Assembly (NCBI RefSeq): GCF_051172195.1
Contig: NZ_JBPJAQ010000001.1
Span: 3,286,001 to 3,350,000, forward strand
Direction: 5' to 3'
DNA length: 64,000 bases
Source of the DNA: Paludibaculum fermentans_A
GTDB taxonomy: Bacteria > Acidobacteriota > Terriglobia > Bryobacterales > Bryobacteraceae
A program made the translations under genes and the position numbers. Shown here in pieces: positions 7,278 to 16,569 of the stretch. A model generated the notes under the pieces. It made no database searches, was not told where the DNA came from, and was given only the letters and a program-made list of their open reading frames with translations. The stretch's first letter is position 1; the number at the start of each line of letters is the position of its first letter.

Positions 7278-9755
7278 TCAGTCGACAAACAGGAATTCGT
7301 TGGTGTTGAACAGCACGCGGCAGAAGTTGGCCAGCCCCTGCTGCTGGGCATACTGCCCATAGAGTTCCAACTCTCGCTCCGTCGCTTCCCGCCCCAGGGC
7401 CAGCCGGATTGCCTCGCGAACCTGCCCGGCCGCATCGGACTCCCGCCCGCGCAGCAGTTCCGCGAAGTGCTCCGACATGCGCAGGACAAAGATGTTGTTC
7501 CACGCCGCCAGCGCCTGGATGGCCGTGATCGTGGTCGATCGCTTCGGCGTCAGCACGGAGGGATCCGGGCAGTCCAGCCGCTCCAGGAACGGGTCCGGCA
7601 CGCTACGCACAATCAGGCGGTAGATACTGCGCCGATAGGCTCCGGGACTGTCCGGATCGAATCGGGCATAGTCGTACACCGGCGAGTGATCGTCCTTGAA
7701 GAAGAACATCTGCACCGGCGGCCCGCCCGCCGTGAGATCGATCTTGCCGGAGACCGCGAGCACCGAATCGCGAAATGCCTCGGCATCGAGCCGTGTACGG
7801 TTCATGCGCCACAGCAGGCGGTTGTCGGCGTCGACCTTTGCCCCGTCCTCGCGTTGCGCGGACGCCTGCTGATAGGCCGAGCTGGTCACGATCAGCCGAT
7901 GCAGTTGTTTCAGCGATCCGTGCGCCTCGTCGCGGAACCAAACGGCTAGCCAGTCGAGCATCTCGGGATGCGACGGCTTGGCGCCCATGCGCCCGAAGTC
8001 GCTGGCCGTCTCCACAATGCCTGTGCCGAAGTGATACTGCCAGACGCGGTTCACAATCGAGCGCCACGTCAGCATGTTTTCCTGGGCCGTGATCCACTGC
8101 GCCAGCGCCGCCCGCCGGCTGCCCTCGTCACCAGGATCCGCCAGATCGAACCGGGCGTTGAGTCCGGACACGCAGGTCAGTCCCGCCGCAAACGCCGGCT
8201 TCCCGGGAGCGCGCACATTGCCTCGCCCCAGCACGGTGACCGGACGCGGCTGCAGCGCCGGACGGAACGTGCCGGCCCGTTGGAAATAACTCGCCGGAGC
8301 GTACACCAGCCGCGGCTTGGGCAGCGCCTTCAACTGCTCGTCAATCGGCGCGAATTCAGCCTTGACCCTGTCAATCTCAACGTAGGTTTCGGGGCCGACT
8401 ATCGCGTCCACCAATTGCTTGCGCTTCGCCCGGTCGGCTGTGCGCCGCGTCTCCAATTCCTGCTTCTGCGCGGCCTCAGCCGGCGTCTTGGGTTCGCCCA
8501 TATGGGTGATTAGCAGGCTTGCGTCCTGGATCGAGCTGTCCAGCGTCTCGATCGCCGGACTCGTGGCGAATTCCACCTTGTCCAGCAGCGGATCCAGCCG
8601 CCGCTGAATCGCCTGCTTCTGCCGCAGCAGCGCCTGCCTGCGCTGGAACAACGCTGCGTCGTCGTCGAATGGCCGGTCGGCCCGGTCGACACCCGCAAAG
8701 ACCGCCTGCAGGTTGTAGTAGTCCTGCTGCGGGATGGGGTCGAACTTGTGGTCGTGACAGCGCGCGCAATGCGCGGTCATCGACGTAAAGGTGGAAATCG
8801 TAGTGGCCACCATATCGTCGCGATCCAGCACGCGCGTGAGGTCCTTATCCACCGTGCCTTCGCGCAGTTCCTGATGCCCGACGAAGTCCCAGGGGCCTGC
8901 CGCCAGGAAGCCGGTGGCCACCAGCGCCTGGGGATCCGTGGGAAACAAGGCGTCGCCCGCGATCTGCTCCTGCACAAAGCGCGCGTAAGGCTTGTCTTCG
9001 TTGAATGCCCGGATCACCCAGTCGCGGTACGGCCAGGCGTTCAGCCGCGGCTTGTCCTTGTCATAGCCGTGCGACTCGCCGTAGTGCATCACGTCGAACC
9101 AGTGGCGCGCCCAGCGCTCCCCATACCGCGGCGAGGCCAGCAGCCGGTCGACGACCTTCGCGTACGCATCCGGAGCCTCGTCCCTCACAAACGCGCTGAC
9201 CTCCGCCGGAGTCGGCGGCAGTCCAATCAGATCCTGGTACACCCGCCGGATCAGCGTGCGGCGGTTGGCGGGTTGCGAAGGGGAAAGCTTGTTCGCCTGC
9301 AGCTTTTCCAGGATGAACGCGTCGAGGGGCGTCTGAATCCAGGGATCCTTCACTGCCGGAGGCTGCACGGCCTGCAGCGGCTTCAGCGACCACCAAACCT
9401 GCGCCGCGGCAGCACCGGAAGAGTCGTCCTTCGCCCCTTCCTCGATCCAGCGCCGGATGGTGGCGACCTCTGCCGCGCTGAGCGGAGCCCCCGCCTTCGG
9501 CATCCGTGGCTTCTCTCCGCTGACCACCTGGAGCAGCAGGCTGGCTTCCGCCTGTGCCGGTTTCACCGCCGGACCCGACACGCCGCCCTGCAGCAGCGAA
9601 GCCACCGAAACGGCGGAAAACTTGCCGCTCGCATTGCGCGCGTTGTGGCACATCAGGCAGCGCTCAGCCAGGATCGGTTGGACGTTGCGCTGGTAACTCA
9701 CCGGCTCGGCAGCATGGACGGAGAGCACCCAGAGGATGAGAAAAGCAGCCCGCAT
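7278..9755 (-). CDS. PSD1 cytochrome c-like / DUF1549 / DUF1553 protein
   Basis: 825 residues from the ATG at 9755 (an in-frame TTG at 9773 is less likely). A signal peptide ends at about residue 16. The PSD1 domain has one heme-binding motif, C33LMCH37. Next come DUF1549 (LIRRVYQDLIGLPPTPAEV, RHWFDVMHYGESHGYDKDKPR, a second CARCHDHKFDPI segment) and C-terminal DUF1553 (RRALAQWITAQENMLTWRSIVNRVWQYHFGTGIV, SSAYQQAS). Family members are secreted, heme-containing and of unproven function, often linked to polysaccharide use. It overlaps nothing and is followed after 7 bp by the DUF1501 gene. Confidence 0.92.
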   Translation of the reverse strand: MRAAFLILWVLSVHAAEPVSYQRNVQPILAERCLMCHNARNASGKFSAVSVASLLQGGVSGPAVKPAQAEASLLLQVVSGEKPRMPKAGAPLSAAEVATIRRWIEEGAKDDSSGAAAAQVWWSLKPLQAVQPPAVKDPWIQTPLDAFILEKLQANKLSPSQPANRRTLIRRVYQDLIGLPPTPAEVSAFVRDEAPDAYAKVVDRLLASPRYGERWARHWFDVMHYGESHGYDKDKPRLNAWPYRDWVIRAFNEDKPYARFVQEQIAGDALFPTDPQALVATGFLAAGPWDFVGHQELREGTVDKDLTRVLDRDDMVATTISTFTSMTAHCARCHDHKFDPIPQQDYYNLQAVFAGVDRADRPFDDDAALFQRRQALLRQKQAIQRRLDPLLDKVEFATSPAIETLDSSIQDASLLITHMGEPKTPAEAAQKQELETRRTADRAKRKQLVDAIVGPETYVEIDRVKAEFAPIDEQLKALPKPRLVYAPASYFQRAGTFRPALQPRPVTVLGRGNVRAPGKPAFAAGLTCVSGLNARFDLADPGDEGSRRAALAQWITAQENMLTWRSIVNRVWQYHFGTGIVETASDFGRMGAKPSHPEMLDWLAVWFRDEAHGSLKQLHRLIVTSSAYQQASAQREDGAKVDADNRLLWRMNRTRLDAEAFRDSVLAVSGKIDLTAGGPPVQMFFFKDDHSPVYDYARFDPDSPGAYRRSIYRLIVRSVPDPFLERLDCPDPSVLTPKRSTTITAIQALAAWNNIFVLRMSEHFAELLRGRESDAAGQVREAIRLALGREATERELELYGQYAQQQGLANFCRVLFNTNEFLFVD

Positions 9756-9838
9756 TGGTGAACAGCATATCAACCGCTGCCGTCAAGATGGGGCGCGCAA
9801 AGGAGGGGGCGATCGTTGATAGACTCTTTCCAATCGCT

Positions 9839-11260
9839 ATGAGTAATACCAAGAAGAGTATCTTCGTCACCGCCGACGGCCAGAACCTGGTGTTCACGTT
9901 TGTCCTGATCAGCTCGCTGTTCCTGCTCTGGGGATTCTGCAACGGGATGATCGATGTCATGGACAAGCACTTCCAGGAAGAGCTGGGCCTGACCAAGTCG
10001 CAGTCGGCGTGGGTGCAGTTCGCGCACTATCTTGGCTATTTCCTCATGTCCATCCCGGCCGGCTGGCTGGCCACCAAGCTCGGCTACAAGGGCGGCATCG
10101 TGATGGGTCTGTTGATCGTCGCACTGGGCGGTTTCTGGTTCATCCCCGCCACCCACATCAACTCCATGGTCCACGAAGGCCGTGTCTCCGCCAACATGGC
10201 ATTTGTGGCTTTTTTAACGGGTGTTTGCGTTATCGCTACCGGTCTCACCTTCCTCGAGACCATCGCAAATCCGTACACAACCGTACTCGGTGATCAGCGC
10301 TTTGCCGCCACCCGTATCAACCTCGCCCAATCCTGCAACGGCGTCGGCTGGATCTTCGGCCCCATCGTTGGCAGCATGTTCTTTTACGGCAAGGATGCCG
10401 CCGGCCGCAGCACCGGCAGCGAGACCCTCTACATCCCGTACATGTACATCGCCTTCTTTGTCATCGTCCTCGCCGTCATCTTCTACTTCTCCAACATCCC
10501 CGACATCAAGGGCGAAGACGATTACCATCTCGACGACAGCGCCGCACCCGTCTCCCACTCCATCTGGTCGCACCCCCACTTCGTCATGGCGGTGATCGCC
10601 CAGTTCCTCTACGTCGCCGCCCAGGCCGGCATCTTCAGCTTCTTCATCAACTACATGACCGCCGAGCTGCCCGCCATTCCCGCCTCCTGGCCAGATAACC
10701 TGGCGGGCATAGGCGCCAGCGTCGGCTTCCTTCGCGACTGGCTCACCGGCTGGTTCGAGCCGAACAAGGCGGGTGTCCTCACCATGAGCAACAAGGGCGC
10801 CTCCAACCTCGCCTCCCTCGGCTCCATCTGCTTCCTCATCGGCCGCTTCAGCGGAGCCGGCATTCTCCGCAAGTACTCCGCCCACAAGGTGTTGGGCCTC
10901 TACGGAGCCATGAACGTCCTGGCCACCTTCCTGGTCTTCCTGAAACTCGGCTGGATCTCCGTCATCTGCGTCTTCCTCAGCTACTTCTTCATGTCCATCA
11001 TGTTCCCCACTATCTTTGCCCTGGGCATCTTCGGACTCGGCGCCCGCGCCAAGAAGGCCTCTGCTTTCATCGTCATGGCCATCATGGGCGGAGCCCTTCT
11101 GCCCAAGCTCATGGGCTGGGTCGCCGACGAGTGGGACATGTCCCGCGGCTTCATCGTACCGGCCGTCTGCTTCGCCTTCGTCGCCTTCTATGGATACAGC
11201 TGGCCCAAGTTCAGCAAGTCGGACTCTCTCAACCGCGCAGTCCCGACAGCTGGACACTGA
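9839..11260 (+). CDS. MFS sugar transporter, L-fucose permease (FucP) family
   Basis: 473 residues, about 12 hydrophobic segments. FucP-type motifs are visible: the first helix with GFCNGMIDVMDKHFQ, in which the Asp aligns with the functional Asp46 of E. coli FucP, then YLGYFLMSIPAGWLATKLGYK, and LTFLETIANPY, in which the Glu corresponds to Glu135. The family takes up fucose, glucose or galactose by proton symport; the actual sugar is not determined by sequence. It is longer than E. coli FucP, mainly through a loop around residues 290-340. The ATG at 9839 was chosen because the MFS topology starts just after it. It diverges from the PSD1 gene. Confidence 0.88.
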   Translation: MSNTKKSIFVTADGQNLVFTFVLISSLFLLWGFCNGMIDVMDKHFQEELGLTKSQSAWVQFAHYLGYFLMSIPAGWLATKLGYKGGIVMGLLIVALGGFWFIPATHINSMVHEGRVSANMAFVAFLTGVCVIATGLTFLETIANPYTTVLGDQRFAATRINLAQSCNGVGWIFGPIVGSMFFYGKDAAGRSTGSETLYIPYMYIAFFVIVLAVIFYFSNIPDIKGEDDYHLDDSAAPVSHSIWSHPHFVMAVIAQFLYVAAQAGIFSFFINYMTAELPAIPASWPDNLAGIGASVGFLRDWLTGWFEPNKAGVLTMSNKGASNLASLGSICFLIGRFSGAGILRKYSAHKVLGLYGAMNVLATFLVFLKLGWISVICVFLSYFFMSIMFPTIFALGIFGLGARAKKASAFIVMAIMGGALLPKLMGWVADEWDMSRGFIVPAVCFAFVAFYGYSWPKFSKSDSLNRAVPTAGH

Positions 11261-11384
11261 GCCGGTAGCAGGCGGCTGCGGTGAGGCCATTCCCGGCTAG
11301 GCACTCCCGGTCGCATTTGCTATCCTGTCCCTTTGGGCCGTAGTGCGCCCGCATGCAGTCAGTTAAAGAGTCAGAGGTAGAGCA

Positions 11385-12122
11385 ATGTCCGGACACTCAA
11401 AGTGGGCGACGATCAAGCACAAGAAGGCCTCGTTGGATGCCAAGCGCGGCAAGATGTTCACACGATTGATCAAAGAAATCGTGATTGCTGCGCGGAGCGG
11501 CGGGGACCCCGATAGCAACGCTCGCCTGCGTACCGCGGTGACCGCTGCCAAGGCCGTCTCGATGCCGGCGGAAAACATCAAGCGTGGCATCATGCGCGGC
11601 ACCGGCGAACTCGAAGGCGGACAGATCGACGAAATCATGTTCGAAGGCTACGGGCCCGGTGGCGCTGCCATCATGGTCTCCACGGCCACCGACAACCGCA
11701 ACCGCACTGTCAGCGAAATGCGCCACATGTTCTCCAAGCAGGGCGGAAACATGGGCGAAGTTGGCTCAGTGGCGTGGATGTTCGATCGCAAAAGCCAGAT
11801 CCTCATCGAGAAGGAAAAGGCGACTGAAGACCAGTTGATGGAATTCGCTCTCGACGCGGGCGCCGACGACGTGCGCGACGAAGGCGAAAACTGGGAAATC
11901 CTCTCGGCCCCCGAATCGCACCACACGGTGCTGGAAGCCCTGGCCAAGGCCGGCATCCCCACCGTCGAAGCCGAAATCGCCATGATCCCCAAGAATCTCG
12001 TGGAAGTCGACGCAAAGCACGCCAACGCCATGATGAAGATCATGGATCTCCTGGAAGAGCACGACGACGTCCAGAACGTTTACACCAACGCTGACTTCGG
12101 CGACGAAGAAGCAGAAGGTTAA
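11385..12122 (+). CDS. yebC: YebC/PmpR family protein
   Basis: 245 residues, the full family length. The start MSGHSKWATIKHKKASLDAKRGK is the family signature, followed by RLRTAVTAAKAVSMPAENIKRGI, FEGYGPGGAAIMV and NVYTNADF near the end. GAGG lies 9 bp before the ATG. YebC proteins were annotated as transcription regulators; recent work ties some to relief of ribosome stalling at proline stretches. It stands 30 bp before ruvC, an arrangement common in bacteria, so co-transcription is likely. Confidence 0.97.
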   Translation: MSGHSKWATIKHKKASLDAKRGKMFTRLIKEIVIAARSGGDPDSNARLRTAVTAAKAVSMPAENIKRGIMRGTGELEGGQIDEIMFEGYGPGGAAIMVSTATDNRNRTVSEMRHMFSKQGGNMGEVGSVAWMFDRKSQILIEKEKATEDQLMEFALDAGADDVRDEGENWEILSAPESHHTVLEALAKAGIPTVEAEIAMIPKNLVEVDAKHANAMMKIMDLLEEHDDVQNVYTNADFGDEEAEG

Positions 12123-12152
12123 GCAACGAAACCACGTCCAATTGAGGGGCGC

Positions 12153-12638
12153 GTGCGCATCCTGGGCATCGACTGCGGCAGCCAATTTACCGGTTACGGC
12201 GTCATCGATACGGACGGCACGCGCCATCGCCTCGTCCAGGCCGGCGTCATCCGCACCAACGCCAAAGATCCCTTCAGCGCCCGCCTGCTCACCATCGGTT
12301 CGCGCCTGCGCGAAATCGCGGCGGAATTTACTCCGGACGAAGCGGCGGTCGAGGATACCTTCACTTCAGTGAATGTCCGCAGCGCCCTCAAACTCACCCA
12401 CGTCCGTGGCGTCGCCATGTTCGTCCTGGCCGAAGCGGGCCTGGAAGTCAGCGAATATCCTCCGGCGCAAGTGAAAATGGCCGTCGCCAGCAATGGCCGG
12501 GCCGAGAAGGAACAAGTGCAGTGGATGGTCCGCGTGCTCCTGGGGCTCGCGGAACCCATCGCCTCCCTCGACGCGTCTGACGCATTAGCGGTCGCCCTCT
12601 GCCATGCCATGCGGCGGCCCGTGAAAGTCGCCTTATGA
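12153..12638 (+). CDS. ruvC: Holliday junction resolvase RuvC
   Basis: 161 residues with a GTG start preceded by GAGGGG. The nucleolytic acidic residues are present: Asp7 in ILGIDCGSQFTGYG, Glu in AVEDTF, and the Asp pair in DASDALAVAL near the C-terminus. It cuts four-way DNA junctions after RuvAB branch migration. It is somewhat shorter than the E. coli enzyme (173) but no core motif is missing. Neither ruvA nor ruvB is nearby. Its TGA overlaps the ATG of the next gene. Confidence 0.96.
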   Translation: MRILGIDCGSQFTGYGVIDTDGTRHRLVQAGVIRTNAKDPFSARLLTIGSRLREIAAEFTPDEAAVEDTFTSVNVRSALKLTHVRGVAMFVLAEAGLEVSEYPPAQVKMAVASNGRAEKEQVQWMVRVLLGLAEPIASLDASDALAVALCHAMRRPVKVAL

Positions 12639-13285
12639 AACTTCTTCTCCTACTCTGCTTCAGCCTGATCGCGTTCGCGCAGGATGCTCCGCGACTCTTC
12701 TACTCCAAGAAATTCCCAGGCAGTAAGCCGGAGTATCAGGAGATCCGGCTCGATCGCACAGGCAAGGCCGAGTATCGCGAAGGACCCGATGAGGACAATC
12801 CCATCGTCCTCAAGTTGAAGGAGATGGAGACGGACGAGATCTTCGCCTTCAGCGACAAACTGGGCCACTTTGATCATGAAGTCGAATCCGGCCTCAAGGT
12901 GGCGCGCATGGGCGACAAACTCCTGCGCTGGCAGAAGGGCGCTGAAACGCACGAGGTCAAGTTCAACTACTCCGCCGACACCGACGTCCAGGGTATCTAC
13001 GACTGGTTCGAGCGCATGTGCGAATCGGCCCAGCTCTTCATCGATCTGGAACGCACCGCCCGCTACGACAAATTGGGCGTCAATCAGGCGGTCCTCAAGC
13101 TGGAAGCCGCCTGGGACCGCAAACGGATCGTCGGCGTGGACGTCTATCTGCCCCTGCTCGACAAAATTACCAAGAACGAGAGCTACCTGAACATGGCGCG
13201 CGAACGGGCTGAACGCCTGGCCGCCACCTTCCGCAATCCACCGCCCCCACCTGCCAAACCGGGCGGGGAAGCGAAGCCTCAATGA
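12635..13285 (+). CDS. Secreted protein of unknown function
   Basis: 216 residues; ATGA overlap with ruvC and again with the downstream gene, so it is translationally coupled on both sides. A short signal peptide (MKLLLLLCFSLIAFAQ) precedes a region rich in charged residues (RLDRTGKAEYREGPDEDNP..LKEMETDEIFAFSDKLGHF). A helical middle section (LGVNQAVLKLEAAWDRKRIVG) follows, then a C-terminal proline-rich tail (PPPPPAKPGG). I do not recognise the family. Its place in a ruvC operon looks lineage-specific rather than functional. Confidence 0.75.
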   Translation: MKLLLLLCFSLIAFAQDAPRLFYSKKFPGSKPEYQEIRLDRTGKAEYREGPDEDNPIVLKLKEMETDEIFAFSDKLGHFDHEVESGLKVARMGDKLLRWQKGAETHEVKFNYSADTDVQGIYDWFERMCESAQLFIDLERTARYDKLGVNQAVLKLEAAWDRKRIVGVDVYLPLLDKITKNESYLNMARERAERLAATFRNPPPPPAKPGGEAKPQ

Positions 13286-14628
13286 AAACACTCTTCCTGC
13301 TTGTCCTCTCCACCGCGCTCCTGCTAGGCCAATCAAAGCCCCCAGCGGCCAAGACCCCCTCGTCCAAGAAGGCCGATAAGTCCGAACCCGTCCAGCAGCA
13401 GGAACCCAAGGAAAAACCGGCGGACGATCCCGCGGCCAGGGAGAATCAGGAACTCGAACGCTCGCTCGGCGAGTCCGGTGGCAGCGCCATCGAATACACG
13501 CGTGCCCTGGAACGCCACCTCAAAAAGTATCCGGATTCCGCGCGCCGCCAGGAGATCATCCGCGTCCTCGCCCAGGCGGCAGTCGAGAACCGCGACAAAG
13601 CTCGTCTGGTGCTCTACGGCGTCCCTGCCATCGAGAGCGGAGCCCGCGGCGGCGCCATCCTCGACAACGTCACCCGCACCCTGCTCGATCGCGACGACAA
13701 AGAGAGCGCCGAGCGAGCCTTGAAGTACTCCCGCATGCTCATCGAAATGGTGAGCGATCAGCGGAAATCGCAGCTCGAATCCAAAGAGCCCGGCTCTGGC
13801 CGGGGCCGCCGCCTCGACGAAACGGAATACGCCCTCACTCGCGCCCAGACCTTCGAGGCGAGAGCCCTCAGCAACCTGGCCCGCTACGACGAAGCCCTCG
13901 AGGCCGCAAAGAAGGGCTGGGCAGTCTGCCCGACAGCCGAGAATGCCTTCGAACGCGCCCGCCTGCTCGAAAAGGCCGGCAAGCCGAAAGACGCGCTGGA
14001 ATCCCTGGCCGAGGCCCTGGCCCTCAACGACGAACGCACCGCACCCACCGATGCCGCCAAGGAAGGAGCCCGCCTGGGCGAACTCTCCAAAAAGGCCTTC
14101 GGCGATGAGAACGGCTTCGGCTCCATCATGCTCGCCGCCTACCAGCGTGTCGGCCAGGCCCTGACGGCCCGCCAGGCCCGCCTGAAGCAGTTTGATCCCA
14201 ATTTCGGAGCCAAAATTCCGTCGGATTTTACCCTCGGCGGTGTCACGGGCGACCCCGTATCCATGACCAGCCTAAAGGGTAAAGTCGTCATCCTCGATTT
14301 CTGGGCCACCTGGTGCGGCCCCTGCCGCGCCCAGCACCCGCTCTACGAGCAGGCCAAGCTGCGCTTCAAGGACAATCCGGATGTCATCTTCCTCAACGTC
14401 TCCACCGACGAGGATCGCGGCGCCGTGAAACCCTTCCTGGAAGCTCAGAAGTGGAAGGGACAGTTCCTCTACGAGGATGGGCTGGCCGTACTGCTGCGGA
14501 TCAACTCCATCCCCACCACAGTCATTCTCGACCGCCAGGGCAGCGTGGTCAGCCGCATGAACGGTTACATTGCCGATCGCTTCGTCGACATGCTGAGCGA
14601 CCGCATCCGCGACGCCCTCGAAAACTAA
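13282..14628 (+). CDS. Secreted TlpA-like thioredoxin fold protein with helical repeat N-terminus
   Basis: 448 residues. The signal peptide (MKTLFLLVLSTALLLGQ) is followed by a lysine/proline-rich linker and then roughly 260 residues of helical repeats that look TPR-like (RYDEALEAAKKGWAVCPTAENAFERARLLEKAGKPKDALESL). The C-terminal 140 residues are a TlpA/AhpC-type thioredoxin domain with a WATWCGPC redox site (Cys345, Cys348) and a cis-Pro at INSIPTT. Likely a periplasmic thiol oxidoreductase. It starts with an ATGA overlap and ends 14 bp before deoB. Confidence 0.87.
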   Translation: MKTLFLLVLSTALLLGQSKPPAAKTPSSKKADKSEPVQQQEPKEKPADDPAARENQELERSLGESGGSAIEYTRALERHLKKYPDSARRQEIIRVLAQAAVENRDKARLVLYGVPAIESGARGGAILDNVTRTLLDRDDKESAERALKYSRMLIEMVSDQRKSQLESKEPGSGRGRRLDETEYALTRAQTFEARALSNLARYDEALEAAKKGWAVCPTAENAFERARLLEKAGKPKDALESLAEALALNDERTAPTDAAKEGARLGELSKKAFGDENGFGSIMLAAYQRVGQALTARQARLKQFDPNFGAKIPSDFTLGGVTGDPVSMTSLKGKVVILDFWATWCGPCRAQHPLYEQAKLRFKDNPDVIFLNVSTDEDRGAVKPFLEAQKWKGQFLYEDGLAVLLRINSIPTTVILDRQGSVVSRMNGYIADRFVDMLSDRIRDALEN

Positions 14629-14642
14629 TTTGGAGAATTGAT

Positions 14643-15812
14643 ATGGCTTTCCGTCGAGTCGCGTGGATTGTTCTCGATAGCGTCGGAATCGGAGCCATGC
14701 CCGACTGGCAGGCTTTCGGAGACGACACGGCCGGTGACACCCTGGGCCACTGCGCCAGCCTGCGGCCGCTCCACCTGCCCAATCTGTGTTCCCTGGGCCT
14801 GGCCAATATCCGCCCCTTCGACAACCTCACCGCGGCGCAAGCCCCCCGCGGCTCGTACGGCCGCTGCACGCTGGCCTCCCCCGGCAAGGACACGACTACC
14901 GGGCATTGGGAAATGGTGGGCATTCACCTCTCGAAGCCGTTTCCGCTCTATCCCAACGGGTTCCCTGCCGATCTGATGGCCGAGTTCGAACGCCGCATCG
15001 GCCGCGGCACGCTGGGCAACTACGCCGCCTCCGGCACCGAAATCATCAAACAACTGGGTGACGAGCATGTCGCCACCGGCAAGCCCATCGTCTACACCTC
15101 GGCCGACAGCGTCTTTCAGATCGCGGCGCACGAGGGTGTCATCCCGATCCCCGAGCAGTACCGGATCTGCGAAATCGCACGCGCGCTCCTGACCGGCCCG
15201 CACGAAGTGGGACGCGTCATTGCGAGGCCGTTCGAGGGCGTCTCTCCAAACTTCACCCGCACCACCAACCGTCACGACTACGCGGTGCCTCCACCGCAAG
15301 GCATGCTGCTGGACCAACTCGCCGCCGGCGGGGTCCCCGTCGTGAGTGTCGGCAAAATCGCCGACATCTTCCTGGGGCGAGGCGTAACGAGGTCCCTCAA
15401 GACGAAGACCAATGCCGACGGCATGGCCAAGACATTGGAAGCCTTGGCGTCGATCGAGAGCGGCCTGGTCTTCGTAAACCTGGTCGACTTCGACATGCTC
15501 TTCGGCCACCGCAACGATCCCGAGGGCTATTCGAAAGCCCTGGAAACCGTGGACGCCTGGCTCCCGCAACTCGAAGCGGCGCTGGGTCCGGATGACCTGG
15601 TAGTGCTCACCGCGGACCATGGCTGCGACCCAACGACGCCGTCAACCGACCACAGCCGCGAATACGTGCCGCTGCTCGCCTACGGTCCAAAAGCGCAAGC
15701 GGGCGTCAACCTGGGAACCCGCGGCTCATTGGCGGACATCGGCCAAACGGTAGCGGAGAACTTCGGAACCAGCATCCAGGCGGGCACCAGCTTCCTGTCG
15801 TCCATCGCCTGA
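14643..15812 (+). CDS. deoB: Phosphopentomutase
   Basis: 389 residues, the normal size. The ATG at 14643 has GGAG about 8 bp upstream and yields MAFRRVAWIVLDSVGIGAMP with the metal-binding Asp of the alkaline phosphatase superfamily. The phospho-accepting Thr lies in GKDTTTGHWEM, and the second metal cluster in LTADHGCDPTTPSTDHSRE. It interconverts (deoxy)ribose 1- and 5-phosphate in nucleoside salvage. It is probably the last gene of the yebC-ruvC transcript. Confidence 0.96.
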   Translation: MAFRRVAWIVLDSVGIGAMPDWQAFGDDTAGDTLGHCASLRPLHLPNLCSLGLANIRPFDNLTAAQAPRGSYGRCTLASPGKDTTTGHWEMVGIHLSKPFPLYPNGFPADLMAEFERRIGRGTLGNYAASGTEIIKQLGDEHVATGKPIVYTSADSVFQIAAHEGVIPIPEQYRICEIARALLTGPHEVGRVIARPFEGVSPNFTRTTNRHDYAVPPPQGMLLDQLAAGGVPVVSVGKIADIFLGRGVTRSLKTKTNADGMAKTLEALASIESGLVFVNLVDFDMLFGHRNDPEGYSKALETVDAWLPQLEAALGPDDLVVLTADHGCDPTTPSTDHSREYVPLLAYGPKAQAGVNLGTRGSLADIGQTVAENFGTSIQAGTSFLSSIA

Positions 15813-15822
15813 CTGGCCCCCC

Positions 15823-16569
15823 CTACCGCGGCCGCTCCGCCACCAGCAGCAGGCTCTGCCCCAAGGGTAGCGTGTAGCCCCGCGACAGCCACGCCTTTTC
15901 CAGCCGCAGCGCACCCAGCAGCCCCGCATCCAACCAGCCTGGCAGCGCCCCTACCCCGCTTCTCGGCGTACGGTCGAACAACGGTTCCCACACCCGGAAT
16001 TTGAAGGCCGCCAATGGCAGCGCCAGCAGGTTCAGGTAGGTGCAGCGCAGCGGCCGCCAGCCCGCATCCACCGTCTGCCGCAGCAGTCTTGCCCGCGTGA
16101 ACCGCTGCTTCTCTTCAATGAAGATCGAATGCCTGCTGCGCAGCCAGTCGAATGCAGCCACCCGCATCACCAGCAGCCCGCCCGGTCTCACCACACGCAC
16201 GAACTCGCGCAGCGCCTGCTCCTCCGTGCCCGGGGTCAGGTGAATGAGGACATCCAGGGACAACAGCACGTCACAGCAGCCGTCCGGGAAAGGCATGCGT
16301 ATAATATCGCCCTGCACGCCCTCCACGGCCCGCCGCCGCAGCCACGGCATCGCCGCGGCGTTGGCCTCCAGCCCAATCGTCCGCCATCCATAGCGCCGCG
16401 CTACCTCTTCGGCCATGCTGCCGGTGCCGCATCCGGCGTCCAGCGCTCGCTGAATACTGCGCCCGTGGCTCGCACCGTCCAACTCCTGGAACAGGATCCC
16501 GCGCATGCCCCGGTACCACCAGAGGCGCTCCTCGGCCGCCGCGATATTCTGGAATTCGGCCGGATTCAT
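15823..16569 (-). CDS. Class I SAM-dependent methyltransferase
   Basis: 248 residues from the ATG at 16569, which overlaps the stop of the upstream epimerase gene (ATGA); the frame stays open to 16623 but that would overlap more. SAM-binding motif I is ALDAGCGTGSMAEEVARRYG, the acidic post-motif is IGLEAN, motif II is CDVLLSLDVLIHL, and FVRVVRPGGLLVMRVAA follows. This Methyltransf_11-type core often methylates sugars, lipids or quinones. As the last gene of a sugar-nucleotide and glycosyltransferase operon it most plausibly modifies a sugar. Confidence 0.85.
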   Translation of the reverse strand: MNPAEFQNIAAAEERLWWYRGMRGILFQELDGASHGRSIQRALDAGCGTGSMAEEVARRYGWRTIGLEANAAAMPWLRRRAVEGVQGDIIRMPFPDGCCDVLLSLDVLIHLTPGTEEQALREFVRVVRPGGLLVMRVAAFDWLRSRHSIFIEEKQRFTRARLLRQTVDAGWRPLRCTYLNLLALPLAAFKFRVWEPLFDRTPRSGVGALPGWLDAGLLGALRLEKAWLSRGYTLPLGQSLLLVAERPR

